This document shows, piece by piece, positions 7,537-16,400 of a DNA stretch of 28,317 nt. Position 1 is the first letter of the stretch; the number at the start of each line of letters is the position of its first letter. A program made the translations under genes and the position numbers. The DNA comes from a bacterium (lineage in GTDB: Bacteria > B130-G9): contig JAGHCW010000138.1 in the NCBI GenBank assembly GCA_021160245.1, forward strand, positions 1 through 28,317, written 5' to 3'. Under the pieces are notes generated by a model. The model had not been told where the DNA came from. It saw nothing but the letters and a program-made list of their open reading frames with translations, and searched no databases.

Positions 7537-8973
7537 ATGCAATGGACACTTGCTGCATTCATTCAATATCTGTCAACCAGGACGTTGCTGAGATACGCAA
7601 CGGCGATAGGGCTTCTAGTGCTTGCTCTTGCGATTGCTCAGGCCAGTTTTGGGGCCTTGAGAATGGATGCCTTCAGGGTAAGCGGCATAGACCCCGTTGA
7701 GTATTACGTATATCTCCCGTCGTTGTTCTTTGATGGGGACCTCAGCTTTGAGAACGAATACTTACACTTCTCGCGCGAGTTCCTTGTGTCCGGGCACTGG
7801 CCAAAGACGGCGTCTGCTCTGCGAGTAAATCCCCGTGGGCCCGGCATGGCCATCGCTCAGACGCCTTTCTATTGCGCGGCCTACGTCATCTTGGCGATCA
7901 AGAACCGATCTCTCCCTTTGCCGCAACGCTGCAAGTATATGCCGATTTTCGAACACGCGTGGTACGTCGGGAATATCTTCTGGACAGCGCTCGCGGCCTT
8001 CCTACTCGCCTGGTGGTTGAAAAGAGATGTTGGGATTAGGCGCCCGCTTTTAGTGGCGATGTTCTTCCTTTTGTCCACGCCAATTCTCTATTATGCCTTT
8101 CCACTCTCCCCGATGTCCCACGGCGTCAGCCTCGCCATCATCTTGTTGATGCTGCTTTGTCTCGGAAAGTGGGAAAGGACGCTCGACGGTATATGGCTTT
8201 TCGCCGCCGGATTCTGTCTGGGATTTGCGGTTTCAGTGCACTTGCTGAATGCTGTCTATGTCTTTTTTCTTGCCCCATATCTTTACTTCACACGTCGGCG
8301 TCAACGAGAGTTGGCTCATTCCCCCAGTGCGACAAACACGAGGCGGCTGATCAGATACTCGGGGCTAATCTGCCTCGGCGCATTTATTGCCACTTTGCCG
8401 CATATTTTGGGCCATAAGCTGCTCTTCGGAGCCATTTTCCTCAATCCATATCGTCCCGATTGCGCCACCGCCCTGTTCTCGATTTTTCCTTCGAACTTCC
8501 TGACGGCCTTCAAAGTGGCATTCTCACTGAAGCACGGCTTCATCATCTGGCATCCGATCTTGGGTATTGCGCTAGTGGGCGCGCTCTGGGCTTGGCTACG
8601 GGGCAGCACAATAAGGGAACTCTCGATCTCAGGGCTCTCGGTGATTCTCGCGACTTGGGCGCTCCTCAGCGGTTTCGTCAACTGGTGGGCGGGCTGGTCA
8701 TTCGGGAACCGCCTCTTCATAACCGTCTATCCCTTCTTTGCTCTCGGGATAGGTGTGCTTGTTGACAGCTTTCTGAGGGACAAGCAGCCCTGGAAGGTTC
8801 CGGTTCTCCTCTTGCTGGCCGCCGGCTTCATTCTCTGGAACATGCTCTTTTTCATCCAATACAAGCTCGGCATCATACCCCGGGGCGAGGAGATTACATT
8901 CTATGAGTACTTCTGGCAAAAACTGATACTGCTTCGCCATCTCGCATCTGGCCATCTGGCCTTGCCGGTTTAG
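7537..8973 (+). CDS. Polytopic GT-C-type membrane glycosyltransferase (predicted)
   Basis: 478 residues with about ten or eleven hydrophobic segments (for example 18-36, 143-161, 168-188, 219-251, 272-292, 340-355, 393-410, 417-435). After the first segment, a loop holds SGIDPVEYYVYLPSLFFDGDLSFENEY (split here by its key residues Asp52, Asp66, Asp68), the acidic first-loop arrangement of GT-C enzymes that use polyprenyl-phosphate sugars. WWAGWSFGNRLF (383-394) is another motif I associate with this group. It probably transfers a sugar to a lipid or protein acceptor on the periplasmic side; donor and acceptor cannot be told. The ATG follows GGGGTAG. It could equally be annotated only as a hypothetical membrane protein. 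Confidence 0.7.
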   Translation: MQWTLAAFIQYLSTRTLLRYATAIGLLVLALAIAQASFGALRMDAFRVSGIDPVEYYVYLPSLFFDGDLSFENEYLHFSREFLVSGHWPKTASALRVNPRGPGMAIAQTPFYCAAYVILAIKNRSLPLPQRCKYMPIFEHAWYVGNIFWTALAAFLLAWWLKRDVGIRRPLLVAMFFLLSTPILYYAFPLSPMSHGVSLAIILLMLLCLGKWERTLDGIWLFAAGFCLGFAVSVHLLNAVYVFFLAPYLYFTRRRQRELAHSPSATNTRRLIRYSGLICLGAFIATLPHILGHKLLFGAIFLNPYRPDCATALFSIFPSNFLTAFKVAFSLKHGFIIWHPILGIALVGALWAWLRGSTIRELSISGLSVILATWALLSGFVNWWAGWSFGNRLFITVYPFFALGIGVLVDSFLRDKQPWKVPVLLLLAAGFILWNMLFFIQYKLGIIPRGEEITFYEYFWQKLILLRHLASGHLALPV

Positions 8974-9078
8974 AAAATTGATTTTTGACGCGGGCCAATG
9001 TGCAAACTCACCCCGCTCTCCTGACGGCGATTTCCACGAATTGAGGCTGTGAACAGCCCAGAGCAACAGCCAACGCGA

Positions 9079-9258
9079 GGGGTGTGATATCAGATTGTAG
9101 GTGATCCACTAAGATGGGGAGGAAACCACGAATGGATACGAATGCGTGATAGAATCTTCTTCTTCGTGTGTCTTCGTGCCCTTTGTGGTTCCGTAGATTC
9201 GAATGACGGCGGCAATACAAATACTGCAGGCATTACCTACAATCTGAGGTCACACCCC
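9079..9258. repeat. 180-bp MITE-like inverted repeat
   Basis: The left arm 9079-9102 begins GGGGTGTGATATCAGATTG; the right arm 9235-9258 ends CAATCTGAGGTCACACCCC. The arms pair at 22 of 24 positions by eye. They enclose about 130 bp that contain a second, different inverted repeat. No transposase gene is present and no clear target-site duplication is visible, so a non-autonomous element is inferred. Confidence 0.7.
9124..9190. repeat. Inner imperfect inverted repeat of the CACGAA type
   Basis: AACCACGAATGGATACGAA on the left is mirrored imperfectly by TTCGTGTGTCTTCGTGCCC and GTGGTT on the right. This wording (CACGAA / TTCGTG runs flanked by AACCAC / GTGGTT) is recognisable as a dispersed intergenic repeat found in many environmental bacterial genomes. 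It is often mis-annotated as small ORFs containing 'KGHEDT'. Confidence 0.6.
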
Positions 9259-9274
9259 AAACCGGACTCGTAAC

Positions 9275-9303
9275 TTGACATGGGCCGCTGCGATCTTGAT
9301 AGT
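9275..9303 (+). promoter_or_regulatory. Candidate sigma-70 promoter for resB-ccsA-gmhA
   Basis: A perfect -35 TTGACA (9275-9280), a 17-bp spacer and a -10 GATAGT (9298-9303, 4 of 6 matches). It would give a leader of about 55-60 nt before the resB GTG. It lies just outside the right arm of the inverted repeat. Confidence 0.55.
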
Positions 9304-9367
9304 TATGGCAATCAGGGGCCACTTGGTCGGCCTATAGGAAACCATAGAAGAGAAGGTTAGGTAGTTA

Positions 9368-11167
9368 GTGGACGAGAACGGCAAGGCAGGTCAAGTTCCC
9401 ACACGCCACTCTACATCAATCCGCGGCTGGGTTGCGGCAGTTATTCTACTAGTCGTCGCCGTGGTGGTGGGCTATGCGGCCACGTTCTTGCCCTATGACC
9501 AGGCCATGTCAACCATTTACACGCGCCCCTGGTTTGCAGCCATATTCGTCGCTTTTGCCGCAGCCCTTGTAATGTACGTCGCCACTTGCCGGCGGCGTTC
9601 GGGTCGCGTCGCTCTTCTTCTCATTCATGTTGGCGTTCTCGTGATAATCCTGGGGGGCTTTGTGACCTTTGGATTTGCTATCAGAGGGACTCTTGTGATT
9701 GAGGAGGGGAAAAGCGCCGATTCGTTCGCGCTTGACGATCTGAGGCTTTCAGCCACGCTGGGCGGGGAAGAGGCCGCAACCTCGCTCGGGCCTTTTCTGA
9801 ATGACGAAGACGAGAGCTGCGACCTGGACGCCAGAATGCCCATTGCCTCCGGGAGGATTGTGGTCTCCGCTGAGCGATATGTGCCTAACCCGAAGGAGGT
9901 TTTGCCCAGATTATCCCAGCTCAGTGAGGACGGATGCGCCCCCGCCATTGAGCTGACCGTCGAGAGAAACGGCAGGACCGGAAGACTGTCTCTGCTTGCC
10001 GATGATCCTATGAGATCGAGAGATTCCTTCGAGGGGCTGGAGTTTGAGTTCATTTTCGTCGCGGATAAGGACAAGTACAGCAGTTTCCTGAGCGGTCTTG
10101 CAGCAAATCAAGCGACGGAGGCCGTGACGATACCTCGGCCACCAAGAGAGCGGCTAGTTATCTCATCAGGCGATGCCGCAGAGCAGACAATAGAGCTTGC
10201 GCCCGGCGACGCCAAGGTGGGATACACCGCGCGCTTGCGCGGACGAGAGGGCCAAATACGAATACTCCGCTATCTCCCCGACTTCGAGATGGGACCTAAC
10301 ATGCAGGCTCGCTCCAGAAGCAACGAGCCGAACAATCCGGCCATCCAAGTTGAGGCACGAATTGACTCCATAACGAGCACAGTTTGGCTTTTTGGGAAGA
10401 TAGCGGCATTTCACAAACCATCGCTGCCAGGAGGCATCAGCATCACCTACAGCATTGGCGCATCCGATCAAACGCAATCCAAGCAAGGAGCGACTAAGAG
10501 AATAGTCCTTCTCTCCGCGCCTCAAGAGCCCTATGCAGTCATTTCTGGGACTTCGCTTCAAGGACAGGCGAGACTCGGCGAGTCCATCGAGATAGACGGC
10601 GACTCAACTGCTCGCGTTATCATTGAGCAGTTTTTCAGCAACGCTCGGGAGACCTTCGAGGTCATTGAGGGCGAGGGTGGTAGAGGCGATATTCCGAAGT
10701 GCGTCCGCGTCGCTATCTGGGATGCTTCCGGGAAATTAGTACAGCGGATCTGGGCGCCGGAGGATACTGAGATAGCCGTGCCCACGCCGCAAGGAGAGAT
10801 TACGCTCTTGCTCTTCACTCCGAGTCGGCCACTCGGTTTCGAGCTATTTCTTGAGAAGTTCGAGGCGCGAAAGCACCCGGGGAGTAGGATGCCCTCGGCA
10901 TACATCAGCACGGTTAAGGTGACGGATAAGAGACTGGGAACGGCCATAGACTACACGATAAGCCCAAATCATCCACTCGCTCGTGGGGGCTACAAGCTCT
11001 ATCAATCTGCATTCGACAAGACTGACGAAGGCGCCTTCGTGTCGATACTCGGCGTCAGTCGAGACCCGGGCGCAACCGGCTTTTACATCGGCTCTATTTG
11101 CCTCATCTTGGGCCTATTGCTTCGTTTCTATCTCGGCCATCTGCGAATAGTCAGGATGCAAAAGTGA
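9368..11167 (+). CDS. resB: Cytochrome c biogenesis protein ResB (CcsB) family
   Basis: 599 residues from GTG 9368; a stop codon lies two codons upstream, so no longer start exists. Three N-terminal membrane segments (21-40, 54-73, 81-103) are followed by a large periplasmic domain and a final segment (about 573-590), the ResB layout. His87 in LLIHVGVLVIILGG matches the conserved His of the third segment. In system II maturation, ResB/CcsB works with CcsA to export haem and attach it to CxxCH motifs of apocytochromes. The stop codon overlaps the ccsA start (TGATG), so the two are translationally coupled. The periplasmic part is divergent and recognised mainly by context. GAAGAGAAGG lies about 12 nt upstream, a slightly long spacing. 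Confidence 0.85.
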   Translation: MDENGKAGQVPTRHSTSIRGWVAAVILLVVAVVVGYAATFLPYDQAMSTIYTRPWFAAIFVAFAAALVMYVATCRRRSGRVALLLIHVGVLVIILGGFVTFGFAIRGTLVIEEGKSADSFALDDLRLSATLGGEEAATSLGPFLNDEDESCDLDARMPIASGRIVVSAERYVPNPKEVLPRLSQLSEDGCAPAIELTVERNGRTGRLSLLADDPMRSRDSFEGLEFEFIFVADKDKYSSFLSGLAANQATEAVTIPRPPRERLVISSGDAAEQTIELAPGDAKVGYTARLRGREGQIRILRYLPDFEMGPNMQARSRSNEPNNPAIQVEARIDSITSTVWLFGKIAAFHKPSLPGGISITYSIGASDQTQSKQGATKRIVLLSAPQEPYAVISGTSLQGQARLGESIEIDGDSTARVIIEQFFSNARETFEVIEGEGGRGDIPKCVRVAIWDASGKLVQRIWAPEDTEIAVPTPQGEITLLLFTPSRPLGFELFLEKFEARKHPGSRMPSAYISTVKVTDKRLGTAIDYTISPNHPLARGGYKLYQSAFDKTDEGAFVSILGVSRDPGATGFYIGSICLILGLLLRFYLGHLRIVRMQK

Positions 11168-12711
11168 TGAGGCGCCTCGTTTTCGCGTGGGCAATTGGCT
11201 TGCTGTTGCTTCTCGTCCTTGTCCTCTACGATATGTACCCTTCAACGGCTCCTATGCCCGAGGGATTCGCATCTTTTGCGGAAGAAGTTGGCGAGGCGAA
11301 TCAAGAGCTGGGCGTCCTTGCGGTTCAGCACAAGGGGCGATTCAAGCCCGTTGACACATTCGCTCGCGAGAATCTGCTCGAGGTTTTTGGGGAGACTAGC
11401 CTCGGACGCCACGCCCCGACGCTTATTGTGCTTGATTGGGCACTTTCTCCCGATGCTTGGCTTGATGCAGCGATCATAAAGATCGAGCCAGCTCTTCGGT
11501 CTGAGCTCTTGAGTAGCGGCGAATCTCCGGGAAAAGAGCACATCTCGCCTCATCAGCTGGAAGAGATACTGAGCCATCGCAAAGCCTCGATGTCGATGGC
11601 CATGGGCTCGCATCAGGGCCCACTCGCGAGGTCTTGGATGAGGCAGAGAAGAAGGCTGAGCACCTTCAAATCGCTTGCGGAAAACATGAGGCTCTTCCCT
11701 CTTGCCGGGCAAGAAGAATGGCAATCGCTTGGCGGCGCGCTCTCGGACGAGCATTCTGCGCTGCATGGCTCATGCAAGATGTTTGCCGAGTCGCTATCTG
11801 CGCGCAACGGCGCTCATTTCAGGAAGGCGACCGCAGATCTACTGCAGGTTGTGAGCTCGATTCGGGACAGCTCGTACCCTCCGGCATGGCGCCTGAGGCT
11901 TGAACTGCTTTATCAGAGAACACGACCAATCGGCATTTTGACTATTATCTACCTGCTCGCGGCAATCGTATGTGCGATGGGACATTTTGTGCCCTCAAAG
12001 AGGGCTCTCAGAGCAGGCGTTATTATGCTTTGGGCGGCGACCATCTTTCACATTCTCGCCCTGACATTGCGCGCCATCTTTGCCGAGAGGGCCATGGCGA
12101 GCAACACTTTTGAATATATCATCATGACGACAGTTATGACCTCCATTGCCGGGCTGGTCATGATGCTGAGGAAAAAAGAGGTTATCTACGCGACAATCGC
12201 CGCCTCGTTGGTCGGCATTGCCCACGCGGCGACATCGCTCTCGCCCCTTTGGGACAGGATCAGCCCTCTGGCGCCGGTGCTGCAGAGCAAATGGCTGAAG
12301 TACCACGTTAGTTCCGCGGCGCCTGCTTACGGTGTCTTGTATCTTGCTTGCGGCATTTCTATTGTGTTCATAATCCTACGCGGTAAGGGGAGTCCAAAAC
12401 TCACCGCCAACCTGTCTAATGCCAATTTCAAGCTGATTCGGCTGGGCTTTTTTCTACTCACAATTGGGATAATTACCGGGGCAACCTGGGCGGACAAGGC
12501 TTGGGGAAGGTATTGGGGATGGGACCCCAAAGAGAGCTGGAGCCTCGTCGCGTGGTGCATATACTGCGCTTTCTTGCATCTTGGCTTCAGCGCTTCAGGC
12601 AAGAGTCGCCACATTTTGCTGGCGGTCATTGCTATTGTCGGCTTCATTGCGGTCTTATTCACATTCATAGGCGTGAACTACATCCTAAGCAGCCTGCACA
12701 GTTACGGATAA
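11167..12711 (+). CDS. ccsA: Cytochrome c biogenesis protein CcsA (ResC)
   Basis: 514 residues from ATG 11167, which overlaps the resB stop; a longer open frame from 11098 would run inside resB. A signal-anchor (8-21) leads into a periplasmic region of about 230 residues containing LAVQHKGRFKPVDTFARE (51-68), an extension often fused to CcsA in this type of operon. The C-terminal half is polytopic with the haem-handling WWD signature: WADKAWGRYWGWDPKESW (441-458). Candidate haem-ligand histidines are His295, His380 and His471. It exports haem and, with ResB, joins it to periplasmic cytochromes c. No cytochrome gene is visible in the window. Confidence 0.92.
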   Translation: MRRLVFAWAIGLLLLLVLVLYDMYPSTAPMPEGFASFAEEVGEANQELGVLAVQHKGRFKPVDTFARENLLEVFGETSLGRHAPTLIVLDWALSPDAWLDAAIIKIEPALRSELLSSGESPGKEHISPHQLEEILSHRKASMSMAMGSHQGPLARSWMRQRRRLSTFKSLAENMRLFPLAGQEEWQSLGGALSDEHSALHGSCKMFAESLSARNGAHFRKATADLLQVVSSIRDSSYPPAWRLRLELLYQRTRPIGILTIIYLLAAIVCAMGHFVPSKRALRAGVIMLWAATIFHILALTLRAIFAERAMASNTFEYIIMTTVMTSIAGLVMMLRKKEVIYATIAASLVGIAHAATSLSPLWDRISPLAPVLQSKWLKYHVSSAAPAYGVLYLACGISIVFIILRGKGSPKLTANLSNANFKLIRLGFFLLTIGIITGATWADKAWGRYWGWDPKESWSLVAWCIYCAFLHLGFSASGKSRHILLAVIAIVGFIAVLFTFIGVNYILSSLHSYG

Positions 12712-12739
12712 GAGGCGCCAAGAAGGGAGGAACTGCGGA

Positions 12740-13312
12740 GTGCTCGACTTCATCAACAGGTATCTTCAAGAGATAAGGGAAACGATAAATGAGATGCCAG
12801 CCGAGAAGATAAATGAGGTAGTTGACATAATCTTCGAGGCGTACAAGCAGAACAAATGCCTGTTCATCTTCGGCAATGGCGGCAGCGCCGCGACGGCATC
12901 CCACGTGGCCTGCGACATGGCAAAGGGGACAGCGATGCCGGATAGGCGGCGGTTCAAAGTGCTTTGCCTCTCCGACAACGTGCCCTTGATCACTGCATGG
13001 GCAAATGACACGGACTACCGAAACACATTTGGTGAGCAGCTCAGAAACTTCGTTGAGCCAGGGGATGTGGCCCTGGGCTTAAGCTTCTCGGGGATGTCGC
13101 CGAACGTGATCAACGCGTTCAAGACTGCAAACGAGATGGGCGCGACCTCAATTCTCTTCTCGGGGAGAAGCGGCGGCGAGGCGCGAAAGGTTGCGGGGGT
13201 GCATATACTTGTTCCGAGCGACCACATGCAGCAGATTGAGGACATCCACGCCATGCTCTGCCACATAATTTTCGTCTCATTCAAGGAGAGAATGGCACAG
13301 GTGTCATGCTAG
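12740..13312 (+). CDS. gmhA: SIS-domain sugar-phosphate isomerase, GmhA-like
   Basis: 190 residues from GTG 12740 with GAAGGGAGG 9 nt upstream. The SIS fold is clear: FGNGGSAATASHVACDMAKG (44-63), LSDNVPLITAWANDTDY (77-93), SFSGMSPNVINAF (115-127), and a C-terminal helix with EDIH (167-170). GmhA converts sedoheptulose 7-phosphate to D-glycero-D-manno-heptose 7-phosphate for LPS core or other heptose glycans. In E. coli GmhA the helix after GNGGSA carries a catalytic Glu (A-A-E); here the aligned residue appears to be Asp59 (A-C-D). The exact sugar is therefore uncertain, and 'SIS isomerase' is the safer name. Only 28 bp separate it from ccsA, so it probably shares that transcript. No other heptose gene is nearby. 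Confidence 0.8.
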   Translation: MLDFINRYLQEIRETINEMPAEKINEVVDIIFEAYKQNKCLFIFGNGGSAATASHVACDMAKGTAMPDRRRFKVLCLSDNVPLITAWANDTDYRNTFGEQLRNFVEPGDVALGLSFSGMSPNVINAFKTANEMGATSILFSGRSGGEARKVAGVHILVPSDHMQQIEDIHAMLCHIIFVSFKERMAQVSC

Positions 13313-13370
13313 CCTGAATCCACGTCGGCGGGCCAAGAGGCTGAGAGATGCCTCGAAGCTGGCGTTGTGA

Positions 13371-13395
13371 ATGGGCGGGGCGTGTCTCCGCCCAT
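13371..13395. terminator. GC-rich hairpin after gmhA
   Basis: ATGGGCGG pairs perfectly with CCGCCCAT around a 9-nt loop. It lies between the convergent gmhA (ends 13312) and the TPR/ILEI gene (ends 13496). There is no U-tract, so it may act with Rho or only as an mRNA 3' end stabiliser. Confidence 0.5.
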
Positions 13396-13495
13396 CGGTA
13401 TATTTGGGCAGACGCAAGGCGTATCACTACATATAGCATATCCCGTGGCTTTGTCGCGGCCATCTCCGTTGAGAAGCGACCTATTGGAAAGCGGC

Positions 13496-16400
13496 CTAGT
13501 CCCCGGTTACGAGTAATGACGCTTGATCGTACTCGCCTCGATAGAAAGCCATCGATTTCTTGCTCTTGAGGCCAATCAGCACTAGATTGCGATAGACGTC
13601 ATGAGGCAATCTCTTCCGTCTGACATTTGCCTGAATGGCGTTGGTGAGCACGAGTCCTATCTTCTGCGCGGTGTTGCTGGCGAGGGAGAGAATGATGATC
13701 GTCCCATTCGGAAGGGCAGTAAGCGACTCGGCAATGGCCCGCTCATCGTGGACACCGAATGTTCTCGATGAGAGCACAGCGCCGCTCGTTGGATTGACAG
13801 CGGTTAAGGCCCAGCCATTGCGGGCCATCACCGTCCTCATCCCGTTTACAAAATGGGGTGTTCTGCCATCAGATGATGCGGCGAAGATGGCCTCTATCGC
13901 TGTCATTTGGAGCGACTCGTCAAGCTCCTTCAGGCGGCGTCGAAGTGGGATTGGCAACATATCGGCGCCTGTGATGTAGTTCCTCTGCGCGCTGTGATAA
14001 TCACCGGTGGTGGCTTGGAGAACGGCCTTTGCGAAGTATCCGGAGGCATTTTCCTTGAGCTTGATGCTCTTGGAGTAGGCGTCTATCGCCTCATTGAACA
14101 TCGAGCACTCGGAGAGCCTTCTACCCAACAGGTTGAAGAAGATGTAGTCGTCAACTCGGATGTTCGGGACTACTTTCGTTACAAAGGGCTCGCTTCCTAG
14201 TGGTAATCTTCTTATGAAACGGTAATTTCCGCCGGAAAAGAACTCGCTCAGTGATGAGGCGCATTTGGCAAAATCACCGGCGGCCGCTGGCGCTAGAGCT
14301 GAGATGAACTCCGTGAGCCCCGCTCTGATACTCGACTTCTTAGGAATAGCGGCAATAATGCTTCTGCCCAGGTCGGTCTTCTCGATTGCATGGCCCGACT
14401 CTGCTCCCTTTGCCCCGATCAAAGCGTATGACCAGCGGAATCTGGACGAGAAGAGGTCTCCTCGCAGTTTTCCCCCCCACGGGTCCAGAGTCACCCCGGA
14501 AATCTTGGATACCCATTCAGCCCAGGAGATCTGTTGCGCCGGGCTGTTGTCTGCTCCGAGCGCGGAAAGGGCGGATTCTGTCCATCCTTTGGCTCTATAG
14601 GCGCCGTCTCCGAGGACTGATATTGCGACAATTGTGTTCGCAGGTAGCGAATCCACATAGTCTTTGAGCCGCTTCTCAGACCGGCGGTCTGACCCCACCG
14701 AGAAGCTCATAGATTCGGCGATAGCGCCGCCGTCGGAGTTCATCCTCGCGAGGTTGTAGCCCGAGGTTAAGTTGGAGACCTGACACGTGTCGATGAATAT
14801 ATCGCCGGCGGAAACTTGATATGAGCCGCTGCTGACACAGGACATCTCAACAGGCGCATCAATCCCAGCCTGGCCTTGCGGCCCTTCACGTACAAGGTCA
14901 ACCGGACGCAAAGAAATGCTTGATAGAAGGAACTTCTGCATAGGCGCCGCCTCGTCTCTTGACTTTGCCTGCAGAGAATGAAGGTCAAAGATGAGCTTGA
15001 GTGTGTGAAGATTTGCATCAAGATGAAGAACCTTGGCAAAATGTTCTTTAGTGGGCTGAAGAGGCAGAATCTCTTCCGGCCGATCATCTAGTAGGAGAGC
15101 CAATACGGGCTCAAAGCGTGATTGAATCGCCAAAGGCGTCAATTCAAGTTCTAGGAGATAGTAGCCGGATTGAGCTATGTCCAATGCTAATGAGGCGCCG
15201 TCTTGACACGCGATGCCCGGCATCCCCGAGAACACTCCGCTTTCATCTTTTCCCGAGAGCAGGAATGCCCGGCACTTGTTATCCTCGTCCGGAAGGGGAA
15301 TGCGACCGATCTGTGTATCTAAAGGGCGCTCCGCGGAATCTGTCGGCGCTCTTGATAGCAATGTGGCAAATGAAGAGATGTCATCGAAATCGAGGCCGAG
15401 GCGGTCTCGAATAATAGAGATTTGATTGATTGCTATCGTTGAGTTCTTGTCGGGAGGGGCATTCGCCCAAAGGTGCATGATGCTGCCGATATGGCGACTA
15501 TCGAGGCGCAAGGCGGCCTTGAATGCCTTTTTCGCCTGTCGTGTTTTGCCGGTCATTTCCGCTAGAAGGCCGAGCTCATAATGCGTCCCAGCCTCGTTGC
15601 CTTTACCTTTGATGACCTTTTTACTGCCCCGCCACCCGTCCAGAAGGAGCTTCTTCCCCTCAGGAGCACTACCATCAAGCTGCCAAGCACAACGGAGAAA
15701 ATCCTCAAAATCGTCCAACTGTAACGCAGTGCGCGCCCGACCCAATATAAGGGCCGGCTCGGAATTGGAGAAACAGCTCGCTAGCCGGAATACGTTGTTG
15801 GCCCTCTTGATGTCATTTGCGGCCTCAAGTGCCTCCGCAAGGCGCCCAAAAATAGAGCCCACCGCATCTGACATGGGGTCCGCCGCCAGGGCGCTTGCCA
15901 GAGCAACCAACGCTTCCTGCTCCATAGAAGCCCGTGCATAATTCAGACCGAGCTTAAGTTCCACTTGTTGGACGTCATCCGATTTTGACAGTAGCGGAAG
16001 CACCCGCTTATAGGCAGATATCGCCTGGCTCGATTTGTCCTGTGCAGCATACAAATCACCGAGTCGCTCAAGCAATTCGCCGTCGGCCGGGCCATTCTCG
16101 GCTTTTGCGCTCAGAAGAGTCGTGGCCTCATTCAATTTGCCGCACTGCTCAAGAACATTCGCAAGCTCGAGGATGTCCTTCTTATTTTCAGGCAGTAAAT
16201 CCCCCCAAAGTGAGGTTCCTATCAGCCGATCAACCTTGACTAGTCGCTCCCATATCTGAGGCGCGCCTGCCTTAATAGCCTTTTTATAGAGCTTCTGCGC
16301 GCCGTCGCTATCGGCAGAGGCCATCAACTGGTTTGCCTTCTGTGCCCAAAGCGTGGCAATTCTGAATCGGTCGAATGTCGAGGAGACCGTTGGGTCTGAT

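Larger units (their letters stand above)
8974..9367. other. 394-bp intergenic region with nested inverted repeats
   Basis: No credible gene lies here. The space is filled by an outer inverted repeat (9079-9258), an inner imperfect inverted repeat (9124-9190) and a promoter candidate (9275-9303), described separately. A minus-strand frame reading NHKGHEDTRRRR is a translation artefact of the inner repeat. Confidence 0.65.

Noticed and set aside
9008-9220. Minus-strand frame containing NHKGHEDTRRRR
   Set aside because: It is the translation of the inner CACGAA-type repeat and its flank; such 'KGHEDT' proteins are a known artefact of this repeat.
11098-11166. Upstream extension of ccsA by 23 codons
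   Set aside because: It would lie inside resB; ATG 11167 overlaps the resB stop and directly precedes the signal-anchor.
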